A program made the position numbers and the translations under genes. Under the pieces are notes generated by a model. It did no database searches, was not told the DNA's origin, and saw only the letters and a program-made list of their open reading frames with translations. Below are positions 11,503 through 20,646 of a stretch of DNA of 64,000 nucleotides, one piece after another. This stretch comes from Escherichia sp. E1V33 (GTDB lineage Bacteria > Pseudomonadota > Gammaproteobacteria > Enterobacterales > Enterobacteriaceae): the NCBI RefSeq assembly GCF_004211955.1, contig NZ_RHJI01000001.1, positions 149,203 through 213,202 on the forward strand. The letters run 5' to 3'. Position 1 is the stretch's first letter; each line of letters opens with the position of its first letter.

Positions 11503-13638
11503 TTATTCGATGAGGCTTTCTGAAGACGTGAGCAGCGTCGGATTCAGGCAGCTTTCGTAATATTCCTGAATCTCCATCATGCGGGTGCGATGACGTTGGT
11601 AACGACGCCAGGCCTGCACGCCATTATAGATGGCACAGCCGAACATCGTCAGTAGCAGTAATGTGGTGCCGAGATAGCGCCACAGGCCAGAACGGTCTGG
11701 AATAGGGTGCAAGCCGATATGCTGCGTGCCGTTGGCATCGGTGAAGGTATTGGTGACGATCCCTTCGGCGTTAAACGGTGTATGCATCAACATTTGCGCC
11801 AGCTTCTGGAAAGCGTTCCATTGTTCTTGCGCCGGGTAGTCATAAAGCGAGGCTGCTGGCCACGGTTGATCGACAAAATCGCTGCCTTCGTCGCTGACAA
11901 TCAGGAAGCCGCCAGGCGCTGGGCTATTCAGTGATTGCGCCGCTCGCGCCGTTTCATGAGTGATAAACGGTGCGGTGGAAGTCGCCACCAGATTATCCAG
12001 CGATTCTGCGCTCACCGGGCGAAGTAATACATTTACACCATCAAGTTTTCCTGCGTTGGCGCGTTTCACCAGTGCGTCCCAGTCCTTACTGTTGCCGAGA
12101 TTCACCAGTGCGTTTTTTAAGCGCACACAATCATCTTTGGCAGCACAGAGATCTGCGGTCTTCAGTACGATGTTGCCAAAGTCATCAAGCAAAACCATGC
12201 CGGATTTCTGAATCGCAGAACGTAATGAGGCACTGACACGTGATTCATCTTCCGGTTTAGGGTGCAGTTGACGGTTTACTGCTTCGGTCAACGCCGTAGC
12301 TTTGTTAACCAGTTCCGATTCCGGTAATGGCAATGAACGGGCGTCATTCCAGATAATCTGTGAGCAGTCAAACGGCAAAAACGGTGAATTGGTTTTCGCG
12401 CTCCAGGTGCCGGAAGTGCGGATATTACACATGCCTGTACCGCTTAGACGTAAGGTATCGCCCACGCGTACGCCAGCGTCCGCAAGTTGTTTGACACTGG
12501 TGGCCTCAATAGTCTGCGCGCCTTTCATCCACGAGAGCGTGAATTTCAACGGCATATCCAGTGGGATCCAGAACAGCAGCATAAACAAGACTAACAGCGA
12601 ACCGGCAGCGATAACTGTGCTGCGTAGCCAGTGCTGCAACGGGAAGTTTTTTACTTCGTCATGCAGCGAAAGATAGCGCCCCTGGCGCACGACGTGGCGG
12701 TCGAGGTAGATATCGATATCGGTTTGTTGACCGAGATCCTGAGCAATGTATGGCTGCCAGTGTGCGGGATAGACCAGGTCGATAATACCAAGCGAAATAT
12801 TGTTGATCTGTTCCTGAGAGTTTTCGCCAAATAGCCCCCAGCGACGCGGTGTCCCGCGCAGGCAGTGGATCTCCCGTAGGGAAGATTTTGCAGGTGGCGC
12901 ATATAATCCCCACAGACCCGCACCCAGCAGCAGTAGCGCGCCGCCAACCAACCATGGGACAAATACATCTGGGGTCACCAGGCAGAAATAGAACATCAGG
13001 AATGAGGCGACAATTAGCAGCGCTTCCCGCAATCCTCGTGGGCGGCTAAGTGCATACTCTTCGTGCGTTTCCTGGCGAATGTTGAGCAACTCAATTTGTT
13101 CGCTCTCTTCACCGCGAATCGACGCCTGCGTTGATGGAATAGGTTGTAACGCGTAACCGCGAGTCTCCTGCATATACTCTTGCAGCGTATGGCCGTTGAG
13201 TGAAATGACTAATGGGAGCGAGTCGGTATAAATCAGTTCAACGGTGTTTTCGTCGTTGATGTACTGCTCCCAGAAAGGCGGCAGGTGGACTTCTACCGAG
13301 TCAAGATAGTAGCGCCATTTATTGGGATCGTCGGTAGAGATGCCATAACGTGTGATAGCGTGCGTCAACATCATCACGTTATTGCTTTCGGCGTTCAGCG
13401 TCAGAGAGACAGGCGCCGTGCTGGCACCCGTCGGACCGGGAACCTGCAAAATCTGCGTCAGGCTCTCGAGATAATTTTCAACAGCGCTACGTTCTTCTGG
13501 AGTGAGTTTGCGCGTTTGCGCATCAGCGAAGGCGTTAGCCCAGGGCAATTGTCGCCGCCTGGTGCGTGCTTTTATCAGCCATCCCGCAAGTAGTGAGCAG
13601 GCCAGCAAAGCAGCTAAAAAAATCACAATGGTGCTCAT
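11503..13638 (-). CDS. igaA: Rcs phosphorelay inhibitor IgaA (YrfF)
   Basis: A 711-residue inner membrane protein that restrains the Rcs envelope-stress phosphorelay, essential unless Rcs is disabled. Hydrophobic segments are an N-terminal helix (VIFLAALLACSLLAGWLI), a helix pair near 205-245, one near 340-360 (VIAAGSLLVLFMLLFWIPL) and one near the C terminus (YLGTTLLLLTMFGCAIY). This leaves two cytoplasmic regions and a large periplasmic domain between the last two. Cys pairs in that domain (GMCNIRT.., FDCSQ.., DLCAAKDDCVR) could form disulfides. The gene is divergent from nudE. Confidence 0.93.
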   Translation of the reverse strand: MSTIVIFLAALLACSLLAGWLIKARTRRRQLPWANAFADAQTRKLTPEERSAVENYLESLTQILQVPGPTGASTAPVSLTLNAESNNVMMLTHAITRYGISTDDPNKWRYYLDSVEVHLPPFWEQYINDENTVELIYTDSLPLVISLNGHTLQEYMQETRGYALQPIPSTQASIRGEESEQIELLNIRQETHEEYALSRPRGLREALLIVASFLMFYFCLVTPDVFVPWLVGGALLLLGAGLWGLYAPPAKSSLREIHCLRGTPRRWGLFGENSQEQINNISLGIIDLVYPAHWQPYIAQDLGQQTDIDIYLDRHVVRQGRYLSLHDEVKNFPLQHWLRSTVIAAGSLLVLFMLLFWIPLDMPLKFTLSWMKGAQTIEATSVKQLADAGVRVGDTLRLSGTGMCNIRTSGTWSAKTNSPFLPFDCSQIIWNDARSLPLPESELVNKATALTEAVNRQLHPKPEDESRVSASLRSAIQKSGMVLLDDFGNIVLKTADLCAAKDDCVRLKNALVNLGNSKDWDALVKRANAGKLDGVNVLLRPVSAESLDNLVATSTAPFITHETARAAQSLNSPAPGGFLIVSDEGSDFVDQPWPAASLYDYPAQEQWNAFQKLAQMLMHTPFNAEGIVTNTFTDANGTQHIGLHPIPDRSGLWRYLGTTLLLLTMFGCAIYNGVQAWRRYQRHRTRMMEIQEYYESCLNPTLLTSSESLIE

Positions 13639-13959
13639 GCTTTCCCCATCTTACTTAATTTGTCAGGCGTGATTATTCGCACCCTGGACACAATATAGGA
13701 TTCTGCGGTTGGCTATCGGCAAGCGTGGAGTTGAACTTGAGCATCATTAAGCGCATCCCAGTAACCGCTGATCATAGCAAACCCTCTGAGGGCGGAATAT
13801 CAGCAAATTCCTGGAGTTATTTCAACCTATTGACTTTTAATTTGATTTGAGAACGATTATTTATCAGGTTGCATAAATGTAAATAACATGCAATTCACAT
13901 TGCCGAAACGGTCTCCGATATCGCACAATAAATACTGATTTCACTGCAAAGATTCCACA
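13639..13959. promoter_or_regulatory. Divergent igaA / nudE intergenic region
   Basis: 321 bases without a gene. On the plus strand TTGACT (13830-13835) is followed 19 bases later by GATTAT (13855-13860), a possible but non-ideal promoter for nudE. No convincing operator or small RNA was seen. Confidence 0.35.
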
Positions 13960-14520
13960 ATGAGAAAATCATTACAAAAACCCACCATTCTGAATGTTGA
14001 AACTGTAGCCCGTTCCCGACTGTTTACCGTCGAAAGCGTGGATCTGGAGTTCAGCAATGGCGTGCGGCGTGTTTATGAACGAATGCGTCCAACCAACAGG
14101 GAAGCGGTGATGATTGTGCCTATTGTGGACGACCATCTGATCCTGATTCGTGAGTACGCGGTGGGAACTGAATCCTACGAGTTAGGTTTTTCGAAAGGAC
14201 TGATTGATCCCGGTGAAAGCGTTTATGAAGCTGCGAACCGCGAGCTTAAAGAAGAAGTTGGATTTGGTGCGAACGATCTGACTTTTTTGAAGAAACTCAG
14301 TATGGCCCCGTCTTACTTCTCCAGCAAAATGAATATTGTGGTGGCGCAGGATCTTTACCCGGAATCGCTGGAAGGCGATGAGCCAGAACCTCTGCCGCAA
14401 GTTCGCTGGCCGCTGGCGCATATGATGGATTTGCTCGAAGATCCTGACTTCAATGAAGCACGCAATGTCAGCGCACTGTTCCTGGTACGTGAGTGGTTGA
14501 AGGGGCAGGGGCGGTTGTAA
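13960..14520 (+). CDS. nudE: ADP-compound Nudix hydrolase NudE
   Basis: A 186-residue Nudix hydrolase acting on ADP-ribose, NADH and diadenosine polyphosphates, splitting the pyrophosphate bond. The Nudix box is complete: Gly in SKGLIDPGES, then REL and KEEVGF (pattern GX5EX7REUXEEXGU). The length matches the family. It is a single gene divergent from igaA, followed by a REP pair and a terminator shared with the convergent mrcA. Confidence 0.95.
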   Translation: MRKSLQKPTILNVETVARSRLFTVESVDLEFSNGVRRVYERMRPTNREAVMIVPIVDDHLILIREYAVGTESYELGFSKGLIDPGESVYEAANRELKEEVGFGANDLTFLKKLSMAPSYFSSKMNIVVAQDLYPESLEGDEPEPLPQVRWPLAHMMDLLEDPDFNEARNVSALFLVREWLKGQGRL

Positions 14521-14537
14521 ATACGTAGAGCTTGCCT

Positions 14538-14633
14538 GATGCGCTATGCCTTATCAGGCCTACGCATTTTCTTCAATGTATTTATTTTTCAATATATTGC
14601 ATGCCGGATAAGGCGTTCACGCCGCATCCGGCA
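14538..14633. repeat. REP pair (BIME-like)
   Basis: Two palindromic units: GATGCGCTATGCCTTATCAGGCCTAC-like at 14538-14563, and GCCGGATAAGGCGTTCACGC followed by CGCATCCGGC at 14603-14633 in the opposite orientation. They sit between the convergent genes nudE and mrcA, a typical BIME location. Confidence 0.8.
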
Positions 14634-14662
14634 TGAACAACGTGCACTTTGCCAGCGAACTG

Positions 14663-14685
14663 AAAAGGCGCCGAAGCGCCTTTTT
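14663..14685. terminator. Bidirectional terminator between nudE and mrcA
   Basis: AAAAGGCGC (14663-14671), loop CGAA, GCGCCTTTT (14676-14684): nine paired bases with A- and T-runs, so it works on both strands. It ends three bases before the mrcA stop codon. Confidence 0.85.
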
Positions 14686-14687
14686 AA

Positions 14688-17240
14688 TCAGAACAATTCC
14701 TGCGCCTCACCATTATCGATAATGGTCGTTCCCACCTCGCGCACCGCCTGCTGTGTAGGCTGTGTACCTTCAATGAAGTACTCTTCGCGGCTGTTGCCGC
14801 CGCTGGCCAGTTGCCCAGTGCTGCGATCGATATTCACCGTCACAATACCTGGCGGCGGCGTCAGCGGTTGTTCCGGCACACCTTCCAGAACGGCTTTCAT
14901 ATAAGCGTCCCATGCAGGCTGCGCGCTTTTAGCACCACCTTCATAACCAGAGATCTGATCTTTAATCGCCCCGGAAGCCGTGGTATGACCGAGATTACGA
15001 CGGTGATCGTCAAAGCCAATCCATACCGAGGTTACTACGCCTGGACCGTAACCCGAGAACCATGCATCTTTCGAGCTATTGGTTGTCCCGGTTTTCCCAC
15101 CGATATCATGACGTTGCAAATCACGACCTGCGCGCCAGCCAGTACCCTGCCAGCCTGGTTCACCAAAGATATTGGTGTTCAGTGCGCTCTTAATCAGAAA
15201 TGCCAGCGGAGTGCTGATAACGTGCGGTGCATACTCCTGCGCGCCAGTCTTCGCAACTAATGCCTGATTAGCTTGCTCCAGTTGCGGCATTGGCACCGAA
15301 ACATTTTGCTGCTCGCGTGAGATAGCCACGTCTTCAACGTCGTTATTTTCCAGCACGTTCGATTTTTGCGTATCGCCGTAAATCACCGGAATATCGCATT
15401 CCGGGCAAGCTACTTTCGGTTTCGCTTCGAAAATCACGCCGCCCTGGTCGTTTTCAATTTTGCTGATAAACCACGGATCCACCAGGAAGCCACCGTTCGC
15501 CATTACCGCGTAGCCGCGTGCCACCTGCAGCGGCGTGAAGGACGCGGAACCCAGCGCCAGTGATTCGGTATGAACAATGTTTTGCGCCGGGAAGCCGAAG
15601 CGTTGCAGATACTCTGCAGCGTAGTCGACGCCCATAGCCCGCATTGCACGCACCATCACCACGTTCTTCGACTGACCCAGTCCCTGACGTAAACGGATTG
15701 GACCGGCATATTGCGGCGGTGAGTTTTTCGGCTGCCAGTCAGAACCAGCACCGGCGTCCCAACGGGAAATCGGCACATCGTTCAGCATACTTGCCAGCGT
15801 CAGACCTTTATCCATCGCTGCGGTGTAGAGGAACGGTTTGATATTCGAACCCACCTGACGCAGCGCCTGAGTAGCACGGTTAAACTTGCTCTGGTTGAAG
15901 TCAAAGCCACCAACCAGCGCCATAACGGCACCGTTTTGCGGATTGATCGACACCAGCGCAGAGTTCACCTCTGGCACCTGCGCCAGCCACCAGGCATCGC
16001 CAACCTGACGAACCCAGATTTGCTGACCCGTTTGCACCACATCAGTCACTTTACGCGGCGTCGGTCCCTGCTGAGTGTCTGAACGGTAAGGACGCGCCCA
16101 GCGAACACCTTCCATACGCAACGCTACGGACGTTCCGTCAGCCAGCATCGCTGTTGCTTCCTGCGGATTGGCGCTGGTAACTGCGGCAGGCAGCAGCGGA
16201 CCGTATGTCGGCAACGCTTTTAGCGTATTGGTTATTTTTTTGGTGTCCCACGCCGTCTCACCCACCTTCCACAGCACATTAGCCGGGCCGCGATAGCCGT
16301 GGCGCATGTCGTAGTCCAGCACGTTGTTACGCACTGCCTGCTGGGCGGCCTGCTGAACTTTGCGGGTAATGGTAGTGTAAATGCGATAACCGTCTTCATA
16401 AGCGCTTTCGCCGTAACGGTTATACATCTCCTGACGCACCATTTCGGTGAGATACGGTGCCGAGAACGCAATTTCCGGCGCGTGATAGTTGGCGTTAATC
16501 GGCTCACTACGCGTCTGATCATATTGCTGCTGGGTGATATACCCTTCGCTCAACATACGCGACAGCACAACGTTACGCCGTGCGACGGCGCGATCCATTG
16601 AGTAGAGCGGGTTGAAAGTGGATGGGGCTTTTGGCAGCCCGGCAATCACCGCCATTTCGTTTAGCGTCAGTTGGTCGACCGTTTTACCGAAATAGACTTG
16701 TGCCGCAGCACCGACACCATAGGCGCGGTAACCGAGGTAAATCTTGTTCAGATAAAGCTCGAGGATCTCGTCTTTAGTCAGCAACTGTTCAATACGAATC
16801 GCGAGGAACACTTCCTTAATCTTACGCATCATCGTGCGTTCCGGACTCAGGAAGAAGTTTCTCGCCAGTTGCTGAGTAATGGTGCTCGCCCCTTGTGACG
16901 CGTGACCAGAGAACAACGCCACACTTGCCGCACGGAAGATCCCCACCGGGTCAACGCCGTGATGCTCATAAAAGCGGCTGTCCTCCGTCGCGATAAAGGC
17001 TTTCACCATTTCCGGCGGGATTTGATCCAACGTAACCGGAATACGACGCTTTTCACCATATTGCGCAATTAGCTCGCCATCGGCGCTGTAAATCTGCATC
17101 GGAATTTGCAGGCGAACATCTTTTAATGTCGCCACATCCGGCAGTTGTGGCTCGATGTAGCGGTATAGGCCATAAATCGAGCCTGCTCCCAGCAGAATGC
17201 AACAGACTGCAAGGATCAAAAAATACTTTACGAACTTCAC
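14688..17240 (-). CDS. mrcA: Penicillin-binding protein 1A
   Basis: Bifunctional class A PBP that polymerises and crosslinks peptidoglycan in the periplasm. It has an N-terminal membrane anchor (FLILAVCCILLGAGSIYGLY), a glycosyltransferase domain (EDSRFYEHHGVD, GASTITQQLARNFFLS), an OB-like insert and a transpeptidase domain with the active serine in GSNIKPFLYTA, SKN in GLGQSKNVV, and KTGTT. I chose the GTG at 17240 (protein begins MKFVKYFLIL, 850 residues as in K-12). An ATG eight codons upstream lacks a ribosome site, while the GTG has TGGGA eight bases before it. It is divergent from hofM. Confidence 0.95.
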   Translation of the reverse strand: MKFVKYFLILAVCCILLGAGSIYGLYRYIEPQLPDVATLKDVRLQIPMQIYSADGELIAQYGEKRRIPVTLDQIPPEMVKAFIATEDSRFYEHHGVDPVGIFRAASVALFSGHASQGASTITQQLARNFFLSPERTMMRKIKEVFLAIRIEQLLTKDEILELYLNKIYLGYRAYGVGAAAQVYFGKTVDQLTLNEMAVIAGLPKAPSTFNPLYSMDRAVARRNVVLSRMLSEGYITQQQYDQTRSEPINANYHAPEIAFSAPYLTEMVRQEMYNRYGESAYEDGYRIYTTITRKVQQAAQQAVRNNVLDYDMRHGYRGPANVLWKVGETAWDTKKITNTLKALPTYGPLLPAAVTSANPQEATAMLADGTSVALRMEGVRWARPYRSDTQQGPTPRKVTDVVQTGQQIWVRQVGDAWWLAQVPEVNSALVSINPQNGAVMALVGGFDFNQSKFNRATQALRQVGSNIKPFLYTAAMDKGLTLASMLNDVPISRWDAGAGSDWQPKNSPPQYAGPIRLRQGLGQSKNVVMVRAMRAMGVDYAAEYLQRFGFPAQNIVHTESLALGSASFTPLQVARGYAVMANGGFLVDPWFISKIENDQGGVIFEAKPKVACPECDIPVIYGDTQKSNVLENNDVEDVAISREQQNVSVPMPQLEQANQALVAKTGAQEYAPHVISTPLAFLIKSALNTNIFGEPGWQGTGWRAGRDLQRHDIGGKTGTTNSSKDAWFSGYGPGVVTSVWIGFDDHRRNLGHTTASGAIKDQISGYEGGAKSAQPAWDAYMKAVLEGVPEQPLTPPPGIVTVNIDRSTGQLASGGNSREEYFIEGTQPTQQAVREVGTTIIDNGEAQELF

Positions 17241-17322
17241 TGGAAATTTCCCATTTAGTTTCATTTGGGCAGTTTATAAACAAACGCGCGGTAGTATAAA
17301 GGCAAGCCAGACGCATTGATAT

Positions 17323-17341
17323 ACCCGTCAGAGTGACGGGT
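17323..17341. promoter_or_regulatory. Perfect inverted repeat just before the hofM ribosome site
   Basis: ACCCGTCA (17323-17330), GAG, TGACGGGT (17334-17341). It ends three bases before the TAAGGAG ribosome site of hofM (17344-17350). It could be a repressor site or an mRNA hairpin that affects translation of the hof operon. Confidence 0.45.
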
Positions 17342-17359
17342 GATAAGGAGATCATCACA

Positions 17360-18139
17360 ATGGCATTTAAGAACTGGCAAATTGGGTTGCATTTACAACA
17401 GCAAGAAGCGGTGGCGGTTGCTATCGTGCGTGGTGCAAAAGAATGCTTTTTGCAACGTTGGTGGCGTTTGCCGCTGGCGACAGACATTATCAAAGATGGG
17501 CGCATTCTCGATGCAGAGCGGCTGGCAAAAACGTTGCTACCGTGGAGTCGTGAACTGCCGCATCGACATCACATTATGCTGGCATTTCCTGCCGGTCGAA
17601 CGTTACAGAGGGCATTTCCACGCCCGGCGATGTCTCTCGGTGAGCGAGAGCAAACGGCATGGCTGGCCGGAACAATGGCACGCGAGCTGGATATGGAACC
17701 GGACTCCCTGCGCTTCGATTATAGCGAAGATTCACTAAGCCCCGCCTATAACGTGACCGCCGCGCAAAGCAAAGAACTGGCAACGCTGCTTACCCTGGCA
17801 GAAAGATTGCGTGTTCACGTTAGCGCGATTACCCCGGATGCCTGCGCTTTACAGCGGTTTCTGCCTTTTTTACCCCCTCACAAACAATGTCTGACCTGGT
17901 GTGATCACGAACAGTGGTTGTGGGCGACGCGCTATAGCTGGGGGCGCAAGCTGGCGGTGGGGATGACAAGCACAAACGACCTTGCCGCGATGTTATCCGT
18001 GGATCCCGAAAGTATCGCGGTATGTGGCGAAGGCGGATTTGACCCCTGGGAGGCGGTTTCTGTTCGTCAGCCGCCGCTACCGCCACCAGGTGGAGACTTC
18101 GCTATTGCGCTGGGGCTGGCGCTTGGGGGGAGTCGCTAA
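17360..18139 (+). CDS. hofM: PilM-like DNA-uptake assembly protein HofM
   Basis: A 259-residue protein related to PilM, the actin-like cytoplasmic ATPase-fold partner of type IV pilus alignment complexes. In E. coli hofMNOPQ is needed to use extracellular DNA as a nutrient and is counted in the Sxy/CRP competence regulon. It starts at ATG 17360 with TAAGGAG at nine bases; an earlier in-frame start would add nine residues and has no ribosome site. It is the first gene of five tightly overlapping genes and is divergent from mrcA. PilM motifs are weak here, so the function rests on context and family. Confidence 0.88.
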   Translation: MAFKNWQIGLHLQQQEAVAVAIVRGAKECFLQRWWRLPLATDIIKDGRILDAERLAKTLLPWSRELPHRHHIMLAFPAGRTLQRAFPRPAMSLGEREQTAWLAGTMARELDMEPDSLRFDYSEDSLSPAYNVTAAQSKELATLLTLAERLRVHVSAITPDACALQRFLPFLPPHKQCLTWCDHEQWLWATRYSWGRKLAVGMTSTNDLAAMLSVDPESIAVCGEGGFDPWEAVSVRQPPLPPPGGDFAIALGLALGGSR

Positions 18140-18678
18140 TGAATCCACCAATCAATTTTTTGCCCTGGCGACAGCAACGCCGTGTAGCCTTTCTTCGCTT
18201 CTGGTTGCAGATGTTTGTTGCCCCTCTGCTGCTGACCGTTGGGATAACGCTAATGCAGCGTCTGGCATATAACGCCGAAGCACGCGTAGACGCCATTTTG
18301 CTCGAGGCAGAACAACAACTCGCCCGTAGCTTACAGGTCACTAAGCCACGTTTGCTGGAGCGCCAACAGTTACACGAACAGCATTTGCGACGCCAGCGTC
18401 AGCGACAATTTACCCGCGACTGGCAACCCGCGCTGGAAACGCTGGCGACGCTTTTACCAGAAAAAGCCTGGCTGACTACGCTGAGCTGGCAGCAGGGAAC
18501 GCTGGAAGTCAAAGGGTTTACGTCGAACATCACAGCACTAAATGTGTTGGAGAAGTCACTCCGTGAGGATGTCTATTTTCAGCTCAACCAGCGAGGGGCC
18601 ACGCAGCAGGATGCACAAGGGCGCTGGCAATTTGAGTATCAGTTAACAAGGAAGGTTAGCGATGAACTCGCTCTTTGA
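18139..18678 (+). CDS. hofN: PilN-like protein HofN
   Basis: A 179-residue bitopic inner-membrane protein of the PilN family. It has a short cytoplasmic N terminus with the PilN-type motif (INFLPWRQQRR), one membrane helix (about 23-42), a coiled-coil stretch rich in Gln/Arg/Glu (LERQQLHEQHLRRQRQRQF) and a periplasmic ferredoxin-like domain. The start overlaps the hofM stop by one base (TAATG), and its 3' end overlaps hofO by 17 bases. It probably bridges HofM in the cytoplasm to HofO. Confidence 0.9.
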   Translation: MNPPINFLPWRQQRRVAFLRFWLQMFVAPLLLTVGITLMQRLAYNAEARVDAILLEAEQQLARSLQVTKPRLLERQQLHEQHLRRQRQRQFTRDWQPALETLATLLPEKAWLTTLSWQQGTLEVKGFTSNITALNVLEKSLREDVYFQLNQRGATQQDAQGRWQFEYQLTRKVSDELAL

Positions 18679-19102
18679 CTGGTGGTTTGCCACATCTCCT
18701 CGTATCCGCCAGTTTGGCTGGGCAGTCTGGTTGCTTATGTTATGCACAATCATCGTTCTTTCATTGACCCATCAGAAAGAGAGCGACGCATTAACTCGAC
18801 TGCGGGCAAGTAATCATCAGCAGTGGGCGGCACTGCATCGCCTGGTAGACGCGCCCACCATCAGCGAAGAAAAGACGTTGCCCTTTTCGCCGCTGGATTT
18901 TCAGTTGCCTGGCGCGCAACTGGTTTACTGGCATCCGTCCGCCCTGGGAGGTGAGTTAGCGTTGAAAACTCTCTGGGAAGCGGTGCCGTCGGCATTTACA
19001 CGACTGGCAGAGCGCAACGTCAGCGTAAGTCGTTTTTCGTTAAGCGTGGAAGGTGATGAACTCTTGTTCACATTACAACTGGAGACGCCGCATGAGGGTT
19101 AA
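18662..19102 (+). CDS. hofO: PilO-like protein HofO
   Basis: A 146-residue inner-membrane protein in the PilO position. One hydrophobic helix (FGWAVWLLMLCTIIVLSL, about 19-36) is followed by a periplasmic domain ending TLQLETPHEG. In type IV pilus systems PilN and PilO form heterodimers that align the machine under the secretin. It overlaps hofN upstream and hofP downstream (11 bases), so the operon is translationally coupled. Confidence 0.9.
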   Translation: MNSLFDWWFATSPRIRQFGWAVWLLMLCTIIVLSLTHQKESDALTRLRASNHQQWAALHRLVDAPTISEEKTLPFSPLDFQLPGAQLVYWHPSALGGELALKTLWEAVPSAFTRLAERNVSVSRFSLSVEGDELLFTLQLETPHEG

Positions 19103-19496
19103 ACGCTGGTTGTTGGCAGGTATTGCATTGTGCCTTTTAACCGGTATGCGCGACCCGTTTAAACCGCCGGAAGATCTATGCCGGATTAGCGAACTTACCC
19201 AGTGGCGCTATCAGGGGATGGTAGGAAGAGGCGAGCGCGTTATTGGCGTAATAAAAGATGGGCAAAAGAAATGGCGACGGGTGCAGCAAAACGATGTGCT
19301 GGAAAACGGCTGGACGATCTTACAGCTGACGCCAGACACACTAACGCTGGGAACCGGGACAAACTGCGAACCGCCACAGTGGTTGTGGCAACGGCAAGGA
19401 GATACAAATGAAGCAATGGATAGCCGTATTACTGTTGATAATGATGCCCATCGTGCAGGCGGCAAAGCCGCAAAAAGTCACGCTGATGGTGGATGA
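19092..19496 (+). CDS. hofP: PilP-like protein HofP
   Basis: A 134-residue exported protein in the PilP position. It has a signal-like N terminus (RWLLAGIALCLLTGMRDPFKP); the DPFKPP motif is the usual start of mature PilP-type secretin-docking proteins. Unlike many PilP proteins I see no lipobox Cys right after the hydrophobic stretch. The start is ATG 19092, the K-12 start; an upstream start would lengthen the overlap with hofO. Its last 89 bases overlap hofQ in another frame, which is unusually long. Confidence 0.9.
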   Translation: MRVKRWLLAGIALCLLTGMRDPFKPPEDLCRISELTQWRYQGMVGRGERVIGVIKDGQKKWRRVQQNDVLENGWTILQLTPDTLTLGTGTNCEPPQWLWQRQGDTNEAMDSRITVDNDAHRAGGKAAKSHADGG

Positions 19497-20646
19497 CGTT
19501 CCGGTTGCTCAGGTGTTGCAGGCACTGGCCGAACAGGAGAAGCTAAACCTGGTGGTGTCGCCAGACGTCAGCGGTACGGTATCGCTACATTTAACGGACG
19601 TTCCCTGGAAGCAGGCGCTACAAACCGTAGTGAAAAGCGCTGGGCTGATAACGCGTCAGGAAGGCAACATTCTTTCAGTGCATTCCGTTGCCTGGCAAAA
19701 TGAAAATATCGCCCGTCAGGAGGCAGAGAAGGTACGGGCGCAGGCAAATCTGCCGCTGGAAAACCGCAGTATAACCCTGCAATACGCCGACGCGGGAGAA
19801 CTGGCGAAAGCAGGGGAGAAACTACTGAGTGCCAAAGGGAGTATGACCGTTGATAAACGCACCAATCGCCTTTTGCTACGTGATAACAAAGCGGCGTTAA
19901 ACGCGCTGGAACAGTGGGTAGCGCAAATGGACCTTCCGGTCGGGCAGGTTGAACTGTCGGCGCACATTGTCACCATTAATGAAAAAAGTCTGCGCGAGTT
20001 AGGCGTGAAATGGACGCTGGCCGATGCGCAACAAGCTGGCAGCGTTGGGCAAGTGACTACGCTCGGTAGCGATCTCTCCGTAGCGACGGCGACGACACAT
20101 ATCGGTTTTAACATTGGGCGGATCAACGGACGTTTGCTGGATCTGGAGCTTTCCGCACTTGAACAGAAACAGCAACTGGATATTATCGCCAGCCCACGTT
20201 TACTGGCTTCGCATCTCCAGCCTGCCAGCATTAAACAGGGGAGCGAAATTCCGTATCAGGTTTCCAGTGGTGAAAGTGGTGCAACATCGGTGGAGTTTAA
20301 AGAGGCGGTGCTGGGAATGGAGGTCACGCCCACCGTGCTTCAAAAAGGCCGCATTCGGTTGAAATTACATATTAGCCAGAATGTGCCGGGGCAGGTACTA
20401 CAGCAGGCCGATGGCGAAGTGCTGGCGATTGATAAGCAGGAGATCGAAACGCAGGTCGAGGTCAAAAGCGGAGAAACGCTGGCGCTGGGCGGCATTTTTA
20501 CCCGTAAGAATAAATCAGGTCAGGATAGTGTACCGCTGCTGGGCGACATTCCTTGGTTCGGGCAATTATTTCGTCATGACGGAAAAGAAGATGAACGACG
20601 TGAGTTAGTGGTATTTATCACGCCACGGCTGGTTTCCAGTGAGTAA
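19408..20646 (+). CDS. hofQ: Secretin-type outer membrane porin HofQ
   Basis: A 412-residue secretin that should form the outer-membrane channel for DNA uptake. It has a signal peptide (KQWIAVLLLIMMPIVQAA), a secretin/TonB short N-terminal-like domain and N-domains (VAQVLQALAEQEKLNLVVSP), then the secretin core (PRLLASHLQPASIKQGSEIP; GGIFTRKNKSGQDSVPLLGD) ending ERRELVVFITPRLV. It is short for a secretin, as expected for HofQ/ComE. It is the last gene of the hof operon. Confidence 0.93.
   Translation: MKQWIAVLLLIMMPIVQAAKPQKVTLMVDDVPVAQVLQALAEQEKLNLVVSPDVSGTVSLHLTDVPWKQALQTVVKSAGLITRQEGNILSVHSVAWQNENIARQEAEKVRAQANLPLENRSITLQYADAGELAKAGEKLLSAKGSMTVDKRTNRLLLRDNKAALNALEQWVAQMDLPVGQVELSAHIVTINEKSLRELGVKWTLADAQQAGSVGQVTTLGSDLSVATATTHIGFNIGRINGRLLDLELSALEQKQQLDIIASPRLLASHLQPASIKQGSEIPYQVSSGESGATSVEFKEAVLGMEVTPTVLQKGRIRLKLHISQNVPGQVLQQADGEVLAIDKQEIETQVEVKSGETLALGGIFTRKNKSGQDSVPLLGDIPWFGQLFRHDGKEDERRELVVFITPRLVSSE

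Noticed and set aside
17241..17264. ATG eight codons upstream of the mrcA GTG
   Set aside because: No ribosome site precedes it, and the added residues are absent from the known 850-residue PBP1A.
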